Program-made: the position numbers and the translations under genes
Notes under the pieces: model-generated
Seen by the model: only the letters and a program-made list of their open reading frames with translations
Told to the model about the DNA's origin: nothing
Database searches by the model: none
In this document: in pieces, positions 23,383 to 32,046 of the stretch
Layout of the letters: the number at the start of each line of letters is the position of its first letter
How positions within the stretch are numbered: the first letter of the stretch is position 1
Source of the DNA: Hyphomicrobiales bacterium
Lineage (GTDB): Bacteria; Pseudomonadota; Alphaproteobacteria; Rhizobiales; Rhizobiaceae
DNA length: 64,000 nucleotides
Direction: 5' to 3'
NCBI GenBank assembly: GCA_900472395.1
Contig: UCHV01000029.1
Location: 1-64,000 of the forward strand

Positions 23383-24510
23383 ATGGCCAGCCTGTTCGAC
23401 CCTATTAAACTCGGCGATATCACCCTTGAAAACCGCGTGGCCATGGCGCCATTGACCCGTAATCGCTCGCCCAAAGCCGTGCCGAACGATCTCAACGTCG
23501 TATATTATGAGCAGCGCGCCGCAGCAGGGCTGATCATCACGGAAGGGACGCCTGTCACCCAGCAGGGCCAGGGTTATGCCGATGTGCCCGGCCTTTACCT
23601 GCCGCAGGCCATCGAAGGCTGGAAGAAGATAACGGACGCCGTGCACCAGCGCGGCGGAAAGATCGTCACCCAGATGTGGCACGTCGGTCGTATTTCGCAT
23701 ACCTCGCTGCAGCCCAATGAAGGCGCTCCGGTAGGCCCCTCCGACCTGCCCGCCAATGGCAAGACATATGTCATCAATCCGGACGGCAGTGGCGCTTTTG
23801 TCGAAACTTCGCCCCCCCGCGCGCTGGAACTTTCCGAGATTGCCGGCATCGTCGATGACTTCCGCAAAGGTGCGCGTGCCGCCATCGATGCGGGTTTTGA
23901 TGGCGTCGAGATCCACGGCGCCAATGGATATCTGATCGACCAGTTCCTCAAGACCGGCGCCAATAATCGCGAAGACGCATACGGCGGCTCCATTGAAAAC
24001 CGTGCGCGCCTCCTCCTGGAAATCGTGGACGCCGTTGCAGACGAGATTGGCGGCGGCCGGACCGGCCTTCGTCTGTCACCGGTCACCCCTGCCAACAACA
24101 TCACCGAAGAAGCCCCGCAGCCGCTGTTCAACTATGTGGCAAAAGAGCTCGGCAAACGCGCCCTCGCCTTCATTCATGTGATTGAAGGCGCCACCGGCGG
24201 ACCGCGCGATTTCACACAAGGCGACAAACCGTTCGACTACCACGCCATGAAGGCCGAATATCGCGATGCCGGCGGCAAGGGTGCTTGGATGGTCAACAAC
24301 GGTTATGACGGAGAAAGCGCCAAGGCTGCCATCGAAAGCGGTTATGCCGATGTCGTCGCTTTCGGCAGGTCGTTCATCGCCAACCCGGATCTGGTCGAGC
24401 GCCTGAAGACCGGCGCAGCCCTCAACACACCGGATGTGGCAACCTTCTATGGCGGCGGCGCCAAAGGATATACCGACTATCCGGTCATGGAAGCAGTCGC
24501 TGCGGAATAA
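23383..24510 (+). CDS. Old Yellow Enzyme family alkene reductase (NemA-like)
   Basis: 375 residues, the usual length. An FMN enzyme that reduces activated double bonds, nitro compounds or N-ethylmaleimide with NAD(P)H in the cytoplasm. Family landmarks are DPIKLGDITLENRVAMAPLTRNRS, QMWHVGRISH, FDGVEIHGANGYLIDQFLK with the substrate-binding His/Asn pair, the fingerprint YGGSIENRARLLLEI, and ADVVAFGRSFIANPDL at the phosphate-binding end. AAAGGAG precedes the ATG. It forms an operon with the ArsR gene, recalling the NemR-NemA detoxification pair of E. coli, but with an unrelated regulator. A terminator follows. Confidence 0.93.
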   Translation: MASLFDPIKLGDITLENRVAMAPLTRNRSPKAVPNDLNVVYYEQRAAAGLIITEGTPVTQQGQGYADVPGLYLPQAIEGWKKITDAVHQRGGKIVTQMWHVGRISHTSLQPNEGAPVGPSDLPANGKTYVINPDGSGAFVETSPPRALELSEIAGIVDDFRKGARAAIDAGFDGVEIHGANGYLIDQFLKTGANNREDAYGGSIENRARLLLEIVDAVADEIGGGRTGLRLSPVTPANNITEEAPQPLFNYVAKELGKRALAFIHVIEGATGGPRDFTQGDKPFDYHAMKAEYRDAGGKGAWMVNNGYDGESAKAAIESGYADVVAFGRSFIANPDLVERLKTGAALNTPDVATFYGGGAKGYTDYPVMEAVAAE

Positions 24511-24526
24511 ATCCAGACGCAAACAG

Positions 24527-24551
24527 GGGCTCGCCACGGCGGGCCCTTTTT
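24527..24551 (+). terminator. Intrinsic terminator of the ArsR - OYE operon
   Basis: GGGCTCGCC (24527-24535) pairs with GGCGGGCCC (24538-24546), with one G-T pair, and is followed by five T. Confidence 0.8.
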
Positions 24552-24585
24552 ATTTCGTCGCTCGAAAAAGCGGGGCGGAAAAGCC

Positions 24586-24852
24586 CTAAGCGCGGCGAAC
24601 CTTGTCCTCGTCGCTATCCATCACTTCCGCTTCCGGCCGGTCTCCGCCATCGCTGTATTCGGTGTGCCATACCCCGCTGGCGTCCTGCCAACTGATCTCT
24701 TCCGGCTCTCCGCCCACCTGCTGTTCTGCCGCAACGATACGCGCCGCCGCCAAGGCATCTTCGTGGGTCGGAAATGTCTCGGAATAGGCTCCATCCAGGC
24801 GATACGCCCAGCCGCCATCATGCCTGACGACTTGATAGACAACCTTGGTCAT
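24586..24852 (-). CDS. DUF2188 domain-containing protein
   Basis: 88 residues. The N-terminal half (VVYQVVRHDGGWAYRLDGAYSETFPTHEDALAAARIVAAEQQVGGEPEEISWQD) matches DUF2188, a small beta-alpha fold of unknown function that is common in Proteobacteria. The C-terminus is acidic (MDSDEDKVRR). The ATG at 24852 is preceded by GGAGAG. It stands alone and converges with the OYE gene. Confidence 0.8.
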   Translation of the reverse strand: MTKVVYQVVRHDGGWAYRLDGAYSETFPTHEDALAAARIVAAEQQVGGEPEEISWQDASGVWHTEYSDGGDRPEAEVMDSDEDKVRRA

Positions 24853-25059
24853 GCTTCTCTCCTTGTTACTGGCCTGTCTTTTGGCGCGGGGCCGGCGGCC
24901 GCCAATTGAGGTGAGCCGGCAATCGCGTGCAGGAGAGAAGCGTCGAGAAGGCCCGAAGTTCCCACCCGTCTGACGGTTACTATGGCATCAAAGCCGCCAA
25001 GGCGCAAAACCCGCTCTTGATGGCCGCCATCGGGGCATTAGATCTCCATCCTTCGACAA

Positions 25060-26253
25060 ATGTCTTTGATGGGAATCATGGCGGTATCAGCGGCACTACC
25101 GAAACAGGAAAAATCGCTCGTATTGGCAGCATGCGTCGCCATCGCGTGCATCTTCGTCGAACACAGCCTGCTGGAAGCCGGCCGCGTCGTGTCGTTGATT
25201 GCAGCCGCCGTATTGATCGCGGTGATCGTGCTTGCATCCACCCGCGTTGCCCATCACGCCGAAATCCTCGCCCACAAGGTCGGCGATCCCTACGGCACCA
25301 TGATCCTGACATTGTCGGCCGTAGCCGTCGAGGTGATGATCCTCGCCATCATGCTTGGCAGCAGCACCTCGCCCACATTGGTGCGCGACACGATCTATTC
25401 CGCTGTCATGCTCGATATCAACGGCATTCTGGGCCTTGCCGCCCTGCTTGGCGGCCTGCGCCACGGCGAGCAACCCTATAACGACAATTCGGGCAAGACC
25501 TATGGCGTGATGATCCTGACCGCCATGGGCATTTCCATGATCGTGCCGGAATTCGTGCCCGATGACCGCTGGCATTATTATTCCGGCTTCACCATCATCG
25601 CCATGATCGCGCTTTACGCTCTTTTCCTGAAAATGCAGGTCGGCCCGCACAGCTACTTCTTCAGCTACAGCTACAAGAAGACGCCACCGCCGGCAGCTGC
25701 TGCGGGCGCTGGCTTCAACACATCGGTTACGGCGGAACCGTCAAGGCCGCAGCAAGCCGCAGCGCCATCGCCAACGAGTGGCGAGGAAATGGAAGAAGCC
25801 AGTGCCGCGCTCTCCATCGGCGTCATCCTGTTCGGAGTGGTCGTCATCGGCTTCCTTGCAGAATTCATGGCGACATTCCTCGATACCGGCCTTGAAGGCA
25901 CATCCGCTCCGCCCGCACTGATGGCGGTGATCGTCGCCTCGATATCCGCCGCACCGGAAATCCTCACGGCACTCCGTGCAGCGCTGCGAAATCGCATGCA
26001 GTCGGTCATCAACATCGCCATGGGCGCATCGCTGTCCACCGTCATCCTCACCGTGCCTGTCATGGAGGCAATCGCGCTTTACACAGGTCAACCCTTCGTC
26101 ATGGCGATGACACCGGTGCAGACGGTGATGGTTGTGATCACTCTCATCGTTGCCGCCATCAACCTCAATGACGGCGAGACCAACGCGATAGAAGGCATGA
26201 CGCATTTCGTGCTGTTTGCCACCTTCATAATGCTGACGATCCTCGGCCTCTGA
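25060..26253 (+). CDS. Calcium/proton antiporter, CaCA family (ChaA-like)
   Basis: 397 residues with about eleven membrane segments in two related halves. The cation-binding repeats are visible: HKVGDPYGTMILTLSAVAVEVMILAIMLGSS in the first half and IVASISAAPEILTALRAALRNRMQSVINIAMGASLSTVILTVP in the second. The halves are linked by a hydrophilic, Pro/Ala-rich loop (about residues 210-245) that faces the cytoplasm or periplasm. ChaA exchanges Ca2+, Na+ or K+ for protons and helps at alkaline pH or high salt. Three in-frame ATGs (25060, 25069, 25078) are possible; none has a clear ribosome site and I report the longest. The gap before it shows nothing else. Confidence 0.85.
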   Translation: MSLMGIMAVSAALPKQEKSLVLAACVAIACIFVEHSLLEAGRVVSLIAAAVLIAVIVLASTRVAHHAEILAHKVGDPYGTMILTLSAVAVEVMILAIMLGSSTSPTLVRDTIYSAVMLDINGILGLAALLGGLRHGEQPYNDNSGKTYGVMILTAMGISMIVPEFVPDDRWHYYSGFTIIAMIALYALFLKMQVGPHSYFFSYSYKKTPPPAAAAGAGFNTSVTAEPSRPQQAAAPSPTSGEEMEEASAALSIGVILFGVVVIGFLAEFMATFLDTGLEGTSAPPALMAVIVASISAAPEILTALRAALRNRMQSVINIAMGASLSTVILTVPVMEAIALYTGQPFVMAMTPVQTVMVVITLIVAAINLNDGETNAIEGMTHFVLFATFIMLTILGL

Positions 26254-26457
26254 TCGCTAATATGGTTTCGCGTTCCGACACCTGCGGCGGGAAACGGAAT
26301 CAAATTAGCAACGCGTTGAATCTGTTTGTCATGGAGCGATGCGATGGCGCCAAAACCGATAAAGTAATGTTGAACACCATGTGTGCGGTTTTGCCGGCGC
26401 GAAGCCCTAGATAGGCGTCGTATATGCCAGCGCCTTCGCGATGAAAGGGAGTTCACC

Positions 26458-27681
26458 ATGACGCGCCTGACCCGTCTTCTGACCGGCACAATTCTTGCCA
26501 CCGCCTTTATTGCCGGTCCCGCTTTTGCGCAGACGGCCGCAAAGCCCGCCGAAACCAAGGCAGCCAACGCGCCCGACCAGAAGCCCGCCTTCGCCAACCA
26601 GACCCGCGCTCCGCAGCCGGCCCAGATGCCGAAGATCGCCACGGAAACCGTGGCCGAAGGCTTGCCGCATCTCTGGTCCATGGAATTCCTGCCTGATGGG
26701 CGCATGCTGGTAACCGCCAAGGAAGGCGCCATGCACATCATCTCCGACGAGGGTGAAGCCGGACCTGAAATCAAGGGTGTGCCGAAGGTCCTTTCCGGCG
26801 GTCAGGGCGGCCTGCTCGATGTGGCGCTGGCGCCAGACTATGAAACCTCCGGCCGAATTTATTTCTCCTTTTCCGAAGAGCGGGAAGACGGCAACGGCAC
26901 CTCGGTCGCTTCGGCCAAACTGGTGCCGGACGATGCCGGTGGCGGAACGCTCGAAGACGTGAAAGTCGTCTTCCAGCAAATGCCGAGCTATGACGGCAAC
27001 AAACACTTCGGCTCCCGCCTTGTCTTCGGCCCGAAGGGCGAACTTTATGTGACGGTCGGTGAGCGTTCGGATCCCGAGCCGCGGGTGCAGGCGCAGGATC
27101 TGTCCAGCGGTCTCGGCAAGGTTTTCCGCATCGATGCAGACGGCAAGGCGCTCTCCGACAATCCGTTTGTTTCAACACAAAATGCGCGTCCGGAGATCTG
27201 GAGCCTCGGCCACAGAAACCTGCAGGCCGCCACGCTGGATGGCCAGGGGCGTCTGTGGACCGTGGAGCATGGCCCCAAGGGCGGCGACGAGCTGAACCGC
27301 CCGGAAGCCGGCAAGAACTACGGCTGGCCGGAAGTCACCTACGGCGTCGAATATAGCGGCCGTAACGTCGGTGATGGCATCACCGCCAAGGCCGAGACCG
27401 AACAGCCGATTTATTACTGGGACCCGGTCATCGCGCCTTCCGGCATGGCTTATTATGACGGCGACGCGATCCCGGAATGGAAAGGTGCATTTCTGGTCGG
27501 CGGCCTCGTCTCGCAGGGCGTCGTCGTCTTGCACATGGATGGCGACAAGGTCGCCCATGAGGAGCGCGTGCCGCTGAACGCCCGCATCCGCGATGTCAAA
27601 GTCGGGCCGGATGGCGCCGTCTATGCCGTCACTGAAAGTCGTAGCGGCAGCTCCACCATCGTCAAGCTGACCAAGACCTGA
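26458..27681 (+). CDS. Periplasmic PQQ-dependent aldose sugar dehydrogenase (Asd/YliI-like)
   Basis: 407 residues. A signal peptide (MTRLTRLLTGTILATAFIAGPAFAQ) is followed by a proline/alanine-rich linker and a six-bladed beta-propeller of the soluble glucose/sorbosone dehydrogenase family. Signature segments are LWSMEFLPDGRMLVTAKEG, GGQGGLLDVALAPDY, LVFGPKGELYVTVGERSD, WSLGHRNLQAATLD and EHGPKGGDELN. The family oxidises aldoses in the periplasm with pyrroloquinoline quinone and calcium; no PQQ synthesis genes are in this window. The ATG at 26458 is preceded by AAAGGGAG. The gene stands alone. Confidence 0.88.
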   Translation: MTRLTRLLTGTILATAFIAGPAFAQTAAKPAETKAANAPDQKPAFANQTRAPQPAQMPKIATETVAEGLPHLWSMEFLPDGRMLVTAKEGAMHIISDEGEAGPEIKGVPKVLSGGQGGLLDVALAPDYETSGRIYFSFSEEREDGNGTSVASAKLVPDDAGGGTLEDVKVVFQQMPSYDGNKHFGSRLVFGPKGELYVTVGERSDPEPRVQAQDLSSGLGKVFRIDADGKALSDNPFVSTQNARPEIWSLGHRNLQAATLDGQGRLWTVEHGPKGGDELNRPEAGKNYGWPEVTYGVEYSGRNVGDGITAKAETEQPIYYWDPVIAPSGMAYYDGDAIPEWKGAFLVGGLVSQGVVVLHMDGDKVAHEERVPLNARIRDVKVGPDGAVYAVTESRSGSSTIVKLTKT

Positions 27682-27749
27682 TGCAGCCGCTTGCAGGCGG
27701 CCGCATGACGGTCGCCTGCACACATGCGGACACACCCGGCAGCAAAACA

Positions 27750-27764
27750 TGATGATAAAAATCA
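27750..27764. promoter_or_regulatory. RirA-type iron-responsive operator
   Basis: TGA-TGATAAAAA-TCA matches the rhizobial iron-responsive operator TGA-N9-TCA used by RirA, the main iron repressor in Rhizobium and Agrobacterium. It lies 77 bases upstream of the FecI-type sigma gene and would couple this system to iron shortage. The match is short, so chance cannot be ruled out, but the context is right. Confidence 0.6.
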
Positions 27765-27840
27765 TATTTGTTGCATCTGCTTCGCATGCGGTCTAAGAGA
27801 CCGGCGTTACCAAATTCGGTGCGCCATATCCGAGACTGCC

Positions 27841-28401
27841 ATGACCGCGCATTTCAGCGCCTCTCCCGCCAGCGATTTTACGAATGCACCCAGCCAGTCT
27901 ACCTTGCTGGACCATGCAATTCTGGCCCATTACGAAGAGCTGTGCGGCAGCGTTCGCCGCCGTGGCCATAGTCCCGCTCATTCGCAAGAAATAGTCCACG
28001 ACATCTATGTTCGCCTGCGGCAACGGCAGACTACTCTGGAAGGGAAGGCATCGCTCAAGGCTTTCCTGATCCGCGCCTGCGTCAATCTCGGTATCGACCG
28101 TTTTCGCCGCCAGCGTTTTGAAGCCTGCCTGTTTTCCGGCAGCGAGCAGGAAGCGCTGCAAGTCAGCGCACCGATCGCCTCTCCCGATCAAGGGCTGGAC
28201 CTTGAACACCGCCTGGCAACGCTCAAGACCGCCATCATGGAAATGTCGCTGCAGCGCCGGCGTGTTTTCATCGCCAGCCGCGTCGGCAACCTGTCGGCCG
28301 ACGAGATTTCCCAGCGCATGAAGATCAGCCGCAACATGGTGGATCGTCATTTGCGCAAAGCCTATCTGCATTGCCTGGACCGGCTTGAAGAGACACTCTG
28401 A
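27841..28401 (+). CDS. ECF sigma factor, FecI type
   Basis: 186 residues. Region 2 (LAHYEELCGSVRRRGHSPAHSQEIVHDIYVRLRQR) and region 4 (MSLQRRRVFIASRVGNLSADEISQRMKISRNMVDRHLRKAYLHCLDRL) are separated by a short linker, as in iron-starvation ECF sigma factors. Followed without a gap by a FecR-type regulator and then a TonB receptor with a signalling domain, it forms a cell-surface signalling set. When the receptor binds its ligand, the FecR protein releases or activates the sigma factor, which transcribes the receptor gene. The open frame extends upstream, but the ATG at 27841 gives the best fit to the family. A RirA-type box lies upstream. Confidence 0.9.
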   Translation: MTAHFSASPASDFTNAPSQSTLLDHAILAHYEELCGSVRRRGHSPAHSQEIVHDIYVRLRQRQTTLEGKASLKAFLIRACVNLGIDRFRRQRFEACLFSGSEQEALQVSAPIASPDQGLDLEHRLATLKTAIMEMSLQRRRVFIASRVGNLSADEISQRMKISRNMVDRHLRKAYLHCLDRLEETL

Positions 28402-29379
28402 ATGCCGATGAGCAAGAGCCCCACCAAAGGCGAGGATAAGGCCAACGACCGCAAGCTGCGGGCGAAGGCAGTCGATTGGCTGTTGCGGCTGCAGGACGAT
28501 CCCGATGATCCGATGTTACAGGCGCAATTTCATGCCTGGATCGACCGGGATCCCGCCCATGGCCGTGTTTACGAACGCGCCAGCCGCGCCATGGGGGATG
28601 CAAGCCATCTCCTGAAAAGCGATCTCGGCTTCACCCGGAAAGCCGCTCACAAGCCGCTGCTGCGCGCACGTAATATCGTAGCCGCCTCGCTGCTGCTCAT
28701 CGGCGCATCGGGCGCCTTTCTGGCCGCAGATGGACCGGTGCGGTTACGGGCGGACATCATAACCGGCACGGGCCAACCACAAAGCCTGACACTTGCCGAT
28801 GGCTCCAGGGTAGAACTCAACGCCGAAACCGCCATTGCCATCTATCTTGAAGAGCATGAACGCCGCATCGAACTGCTGCGCGGTCAGGCCTATTTCGAGG
28901 TTGCCGCCGACCCTGCCCGCCCCTTCGTGGTTGAAGCCGGAAACGGCACGACCACAGCGCTCGGCACCGCCTTCGACATCAACACCTCGGATCACGGCAC
29001 GCAGGTCACCGTGACCGAACACGGAGTCATGGTCGCTTCGCTCTCGGGCGAAAAAAAGCAGCGTCTGCCGGAAAACAAACAGCTTTCCTATGACGGCGAT
29101 GGCAAACTGGGGACTGTGGAAGCCGCCGATATCGCCATGGCGACCGCCTGGCGACAAGGTCGCATCGTTTTCGACAATCGTCCGCTTTCAGCAGTCACAG
29201 ATGAAATCGCGCGTTACCTTCCGGGCCGCATCCTGATCGCCCAATCCGATCTAGCGGCGCGAAAAATATCCGGCAGTCTGGACCTAACGGACCCACAGAC
29301 TGCCCTCGAAAGCTTTTCCGAAGCAATCGGCGTCAAGGTCACGCGCATCGGCCCCTACCTCACCATCCTGCGCCAATAA
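28402..29379 (+). CDS. FecR-type anti-sigma/sigma regulator
   Basis: 325 residues. The N-terminal cytoplasmic domain (KAVDWLLRLQDDPDDPMLQAQFHAWIDRDPAHGRVYERASRAMGD) is the DUF4880 part that contacts the sigma factor. One membrane span follows (NIVAASLLLIGASGAFLAA). The periplasmic FecR domain carries LADGSRVELNAETAIAIYLEEHERRIELLRGQAYFEVAADPARPFVVEAGNGTTTALGTAFDI and a C-terminal STN-like segment that receives the signal from the receptor. The ATG follows directly on the TGA of the sigma gene, so the pair is translationally linked. Confidence 0.92.
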   Translation: MPMSKSPTKGEDKANDRKLRAKAVDWLLRLQDDPDDPMLQAQFHAWIDRDPAHGRVYERASRAMGDASHLLKSDLGFTRKAAHKPLLRARNIVAASLLLIGASGAFLAADGPVRLRADIITGTGQPQSLTLADGSRVELNAETAIAIYLEEHERRIELLRGQAYFEVAADPARPFVVEAGNGTTTALGTAFDINTSDHGTQVTVTEHGVMVASLSGEKKQRLPENKQLSYDGDGKLGTVEAADIAMATAWRQGRIVFDNRPLSAVTDEIARYLPGRILIAQSDLAARKISGSLDLTDPQTALESFSEAIGVKVTRIGPYLTILRQ

Positions 29380-29464
29380 TTTTTTTTCGAAAGACCTGTC
29401 CCAAATTCATCTGCTCATCCGTCAACCCGGCAGACGAAGATTTGAAAGGACGGGTCCGGGGACC

Positions 29465-31972
29465 ATGACAGTTTCGACAAGCAGACATTCGATGCCCAAC
29501 AGCAAGCCGCGACGGCTGCACCATATCGCCGCCATGCTTCTCGCAGGCGCCGCGATTTTCACGGCTGTAGGCGCAGCGCACGCGCAACAGGCAGCGGCAA
29601 TCACCATCAACGTTCCTGGCGGCAATCTTTCAACCGCGCTAAACGCGCTGGCCGCACAGGCAAAACTGCAGATCGTCTATGATGCGGCGATCACGCAAGG
29701 GCTGCGTACGTCGGGGGTTTCCGGCAACCTGCCGGTCGATGCGGCCCTCACCCGACTGCTCTCCGGCACGGGTATCAGCTATCGCTTCAACGGCAAGACG
29801 GTAACGCTGTCCAAGGCGGGCGCTGCGAATGCCGCGGCAGCGACGGATGCGGACGCAACAAATTTGGATCCGATCCTCGTCAATACCGGTGGGTATTACG
29901 GAACCGGCGGCCCAAGCAACTCAGTGATTGACGAGAAGGTGATTGCACGCGCACAGGCCGCAAGCATCCCGGAGCTGGTCAAACGGACGCCCGGCGTTTC
30001 AATGGGCGGCGGCGTCAGACTTCAGGGGCAAAGCATATCCATTCGCGGCTTCTCTCGGCAAACCGACACGCGCATTCTTCTCGACGGCGCACCGAAAAAC
30101 TACGAAAAGTACGATCAGGGCAATGTCTTCGTCGAACCCGAACTCCTGAAGCGCGTCGAGATCGACAAGGGCGCGACATCGGTAAGATACGGCAACGGCG
30201 GCTTCGGCGGAACCATCCGCATGGAAAGCAAGGATGCCAAGGACATGCTTCGAAGCGGTGAAAAATGGGGAGCATGGGGCAAGACCGCATACCAGACCGC
30301 CAATAAGGAGTTTCTGGAAACCGGCGCGCTTTATGGGCGATCGGATTTCGGCACACCGATTACCTACGATGGCCTTCTTTCGCTGACATGGCGCAAGGGT
30401 GGCGATATGCGCATCGGTGGCGGCGAACGCTACCTGTTTTCGGACAACAAGCTTGCTTCCGGCTCTGCTAAGCTCGGTGCCGAGTTCGATGGACACGAGA
30501 TCAACACTTCGCTCCTTTACGGCGAAAGCAACAACTGGGGACCGGTTGCGGCTATTCGAGGACAGATAGACCCAATCTCGAACGAAATTACAAAATACGG
30601 TTACAAGGAAGCATTACGTCGACGTCTCGCGTGGCGAGAACTCAAGGACTTTACGTCCACTTTCGAGCATAAGTACGATGGCGACAGCGACCTCGTGAAT
30701 ACCCGCTTCTTCGCAAGCTATTCCTTCACCCACCAGCACGCCACCCGCTTCGGTGACCAGAAGCCGTTGGCGGCCCTTGGTGGATTGGAGAACGACGCCA
30801 AGTATGCGGATCTTCACCTGGAGCTGGAAAACACCTCCAATTTCACGATGGGCGGCTTAGACCATAGCCTGAACTATGGCATTCAATACAATCATCATGA
30901 CCGCGACACATGGGTATATGACGTAACCAACAACAACTCGGCGCAGTATAACTATGGTTATTACGCGCTCGGCATCATGCCGGAAGGAACACAGGATACC
31001 GCATCCGCCTTCATTCGCGACACGATCTCGGTGACGGATGACCTGACTGTCACTCCTGGCTTGCGTTTCGATTACATCCGGTCCGAAGGCGTACCAAACG
31101 TCGCCCCGACATATAATAATCCAGCTCTAGGCCATGATTATTCAGCAGTAGACCATTCAGGCTTCACGCCTGCCATCAGCGTTGCCTGGCAGGCAACATC
31201 AAATATTCGACTATTTGCTGATTGGGCCTATGCGATGCGCACGCCCAATATCGACGAACTCTATTCGACCCAGAGGACAGAGACAGCTCCAGCCACGAGC
31301 CTTGCCTTACGTGCCGAACGCAATAATACCATCAACCTTGGCGCTGATTTCAGCTTCGATGAAGTATTGACCCCCGGCGATGCTCTGTCAGCACGTGTGG
31401 CGGTTTTCAACAACCATGTCACCAATCCCATCGCACGGCGGATCGGCACTGCACACCTATCCGGCATGGGCGCAAAAGGCGTACAGTGGTATTGGAACCT
31501 GCCGGCCTATTACACAAGCGGTATCGAAGTTCAGACCCATTATGAGAACGAGCGGATGTTTGCCGATCTCGGCGTCTCCACAATGACCGGATCACGTCAT
31601 GGCGCAATCAACAACCGGTTTGGTCCAGACACCTACATCAACGATCTGGCCCCGTTCACAGCCCAGACTGCAATCGGAATGAAATTTCCCGATCAGGATC
31701 TTTCGTTCGGTTGGACAGGAACATTCGTCAGCGCGCAGGACAAAACGCCCTACAATCAAGACGGAAAAACCTATGCACGCCCGCCAAGCTCGGGCTACGC
31801 CGTCCACGGCCTGTTCCTCGACTGGACACCCAAGGATGGCATCATGAAAGATACCGAGCTCCACGCTGCCATCGAAAACATCTTTGACAAGAAATACGAA
31901 CCCTATCTCAGCGATGGTGCATCAGCCATGCCGGGCCGCAACTTCAAGATTTCGCTCAGCCGCAAGTTCTGA
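29465..31972 (+). CDS. TonB-dependent outer membrane receptor with signalling (STN) domain, haem/haemoglobin-like
   Basis: 835 residues. A long signal peptide (to about AHAQ, residue 41) is followed by an STN domain (INVPGGNLSTALNALAAQAKLQIVYDAAITQGLRTSGVSGNLPVDAALTRLLSGTGISYRF), the part that talks to FecR across the periplasm. Then come the plug (IPELVKRTPGVSMGGGVRLQGQSISIRGFSRQTDTRILLDG) and a 22-strand barrel ending in FKISLSRKF with the usual terminal phenylalanine. MRTPNIDEL in place of FRAP and an NPNL-like ERNNTINLGADF recall haem/haemoglobin receptors, as in the HasR-HasS-HasI system. The ligand (haem protein or siderophore) is not certain. Transcription is probably driven by the upstream ECF sigma factor. 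Confidence 0.87.
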   Translation: MTVSTSRHSMPNSKPRRLHHIAAMLLAGAAIFTAVGAAHAQQAAAITINVPGGNLSTALNALAAQAKLQIVYDAAITQGLRTSGVSGNLPVDAALTRLLSGTGISYRFNGKTVTLSKAGAANAAAATDADATNLDPILVNTGGYYGTGGPSNSVIDEKVIARAQAASIPELVKRTPGVSMGGGVRLQGQSISIRGFSRQTDTRILLDGAPKNYEKYDQGNVFVEPELLKRVEIDKGATSVRYGNGGFGGTIRMESKDAKDMLRSGEKWGAWGKTAYQTANKEFLETGALYGRSDFGTPITYDGLLSLTWRKGGDMRIGGGERYLFSDNKLASGSAKLGAEFDGHEINTSLLYGESNNWGPVAAIRGQIDPISNEITKYGYKEALRRRLAWRELKDFTSTFEHKYDGDSDLVNTRFFASYSFTHQHATRFGDQKPLAALGGLENDAKYADLHLELENTSNFTMGGLDHSLNYGIQYNHHDRDTWVYDVTNNNSAQYNYGYYALGIMPEGTQDTASAFIRDTISVTDDLTVTPGLRFDYIRSEGVPNVAPTYNNPALGHDYSAVDHSGFTPAISVAWQATSNIRLFADWAYAMRTPNIDELYSTQRTETAPATSLALRAERNNTINLGADFSFDEVLTPGDALSARVAVFNNHVTNPIARRIGTAHLSGMGAKGVQWYWNLPAYYTSGIEVQTHYENERMFADLGVSTMTGSRHGAINNRFGPDTYINDLAPFTAQTAIGMKFPDQDLSFGWTGTFVSAQDKTPYNQDGKTYARPPSSGYAVHGLFLDWTPKDGIMKDTELHAAIENIFDKKYEPYLSDGASAMPGRNFKISLSRKF

Positions 31973-31991
31973 GCCAGTTAAAACCCAAAAA

Positions 31992-32025
31992 AAGAAGGCC
32001 CGCCGTTTCCGGCGGGCCTTCTTCG
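31992..32025. terminator. Bidirectional terminator between the TonB receptor and aatA
   Basis: AAGAAGGCCCGCCG (31992-32005) and CGGCGGGCCTTCTT (32010-32023) form a perfect 14-bp stem with a TTTC loop. A run of A on the left and T-rich sequence on the right let it end transcripts from both convergent genes. Confidence 0.9.
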
Positions 32026-32046
32026 TTTCAGTGTTCGTAAAACCGC

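Noticed and set aside
29380..29464. FecI-type promoter before the TonB receptor gene
   Set aside because: AAAT and CGTC elements are present, but their spacing does not match the usual pattern, so I did not call it.
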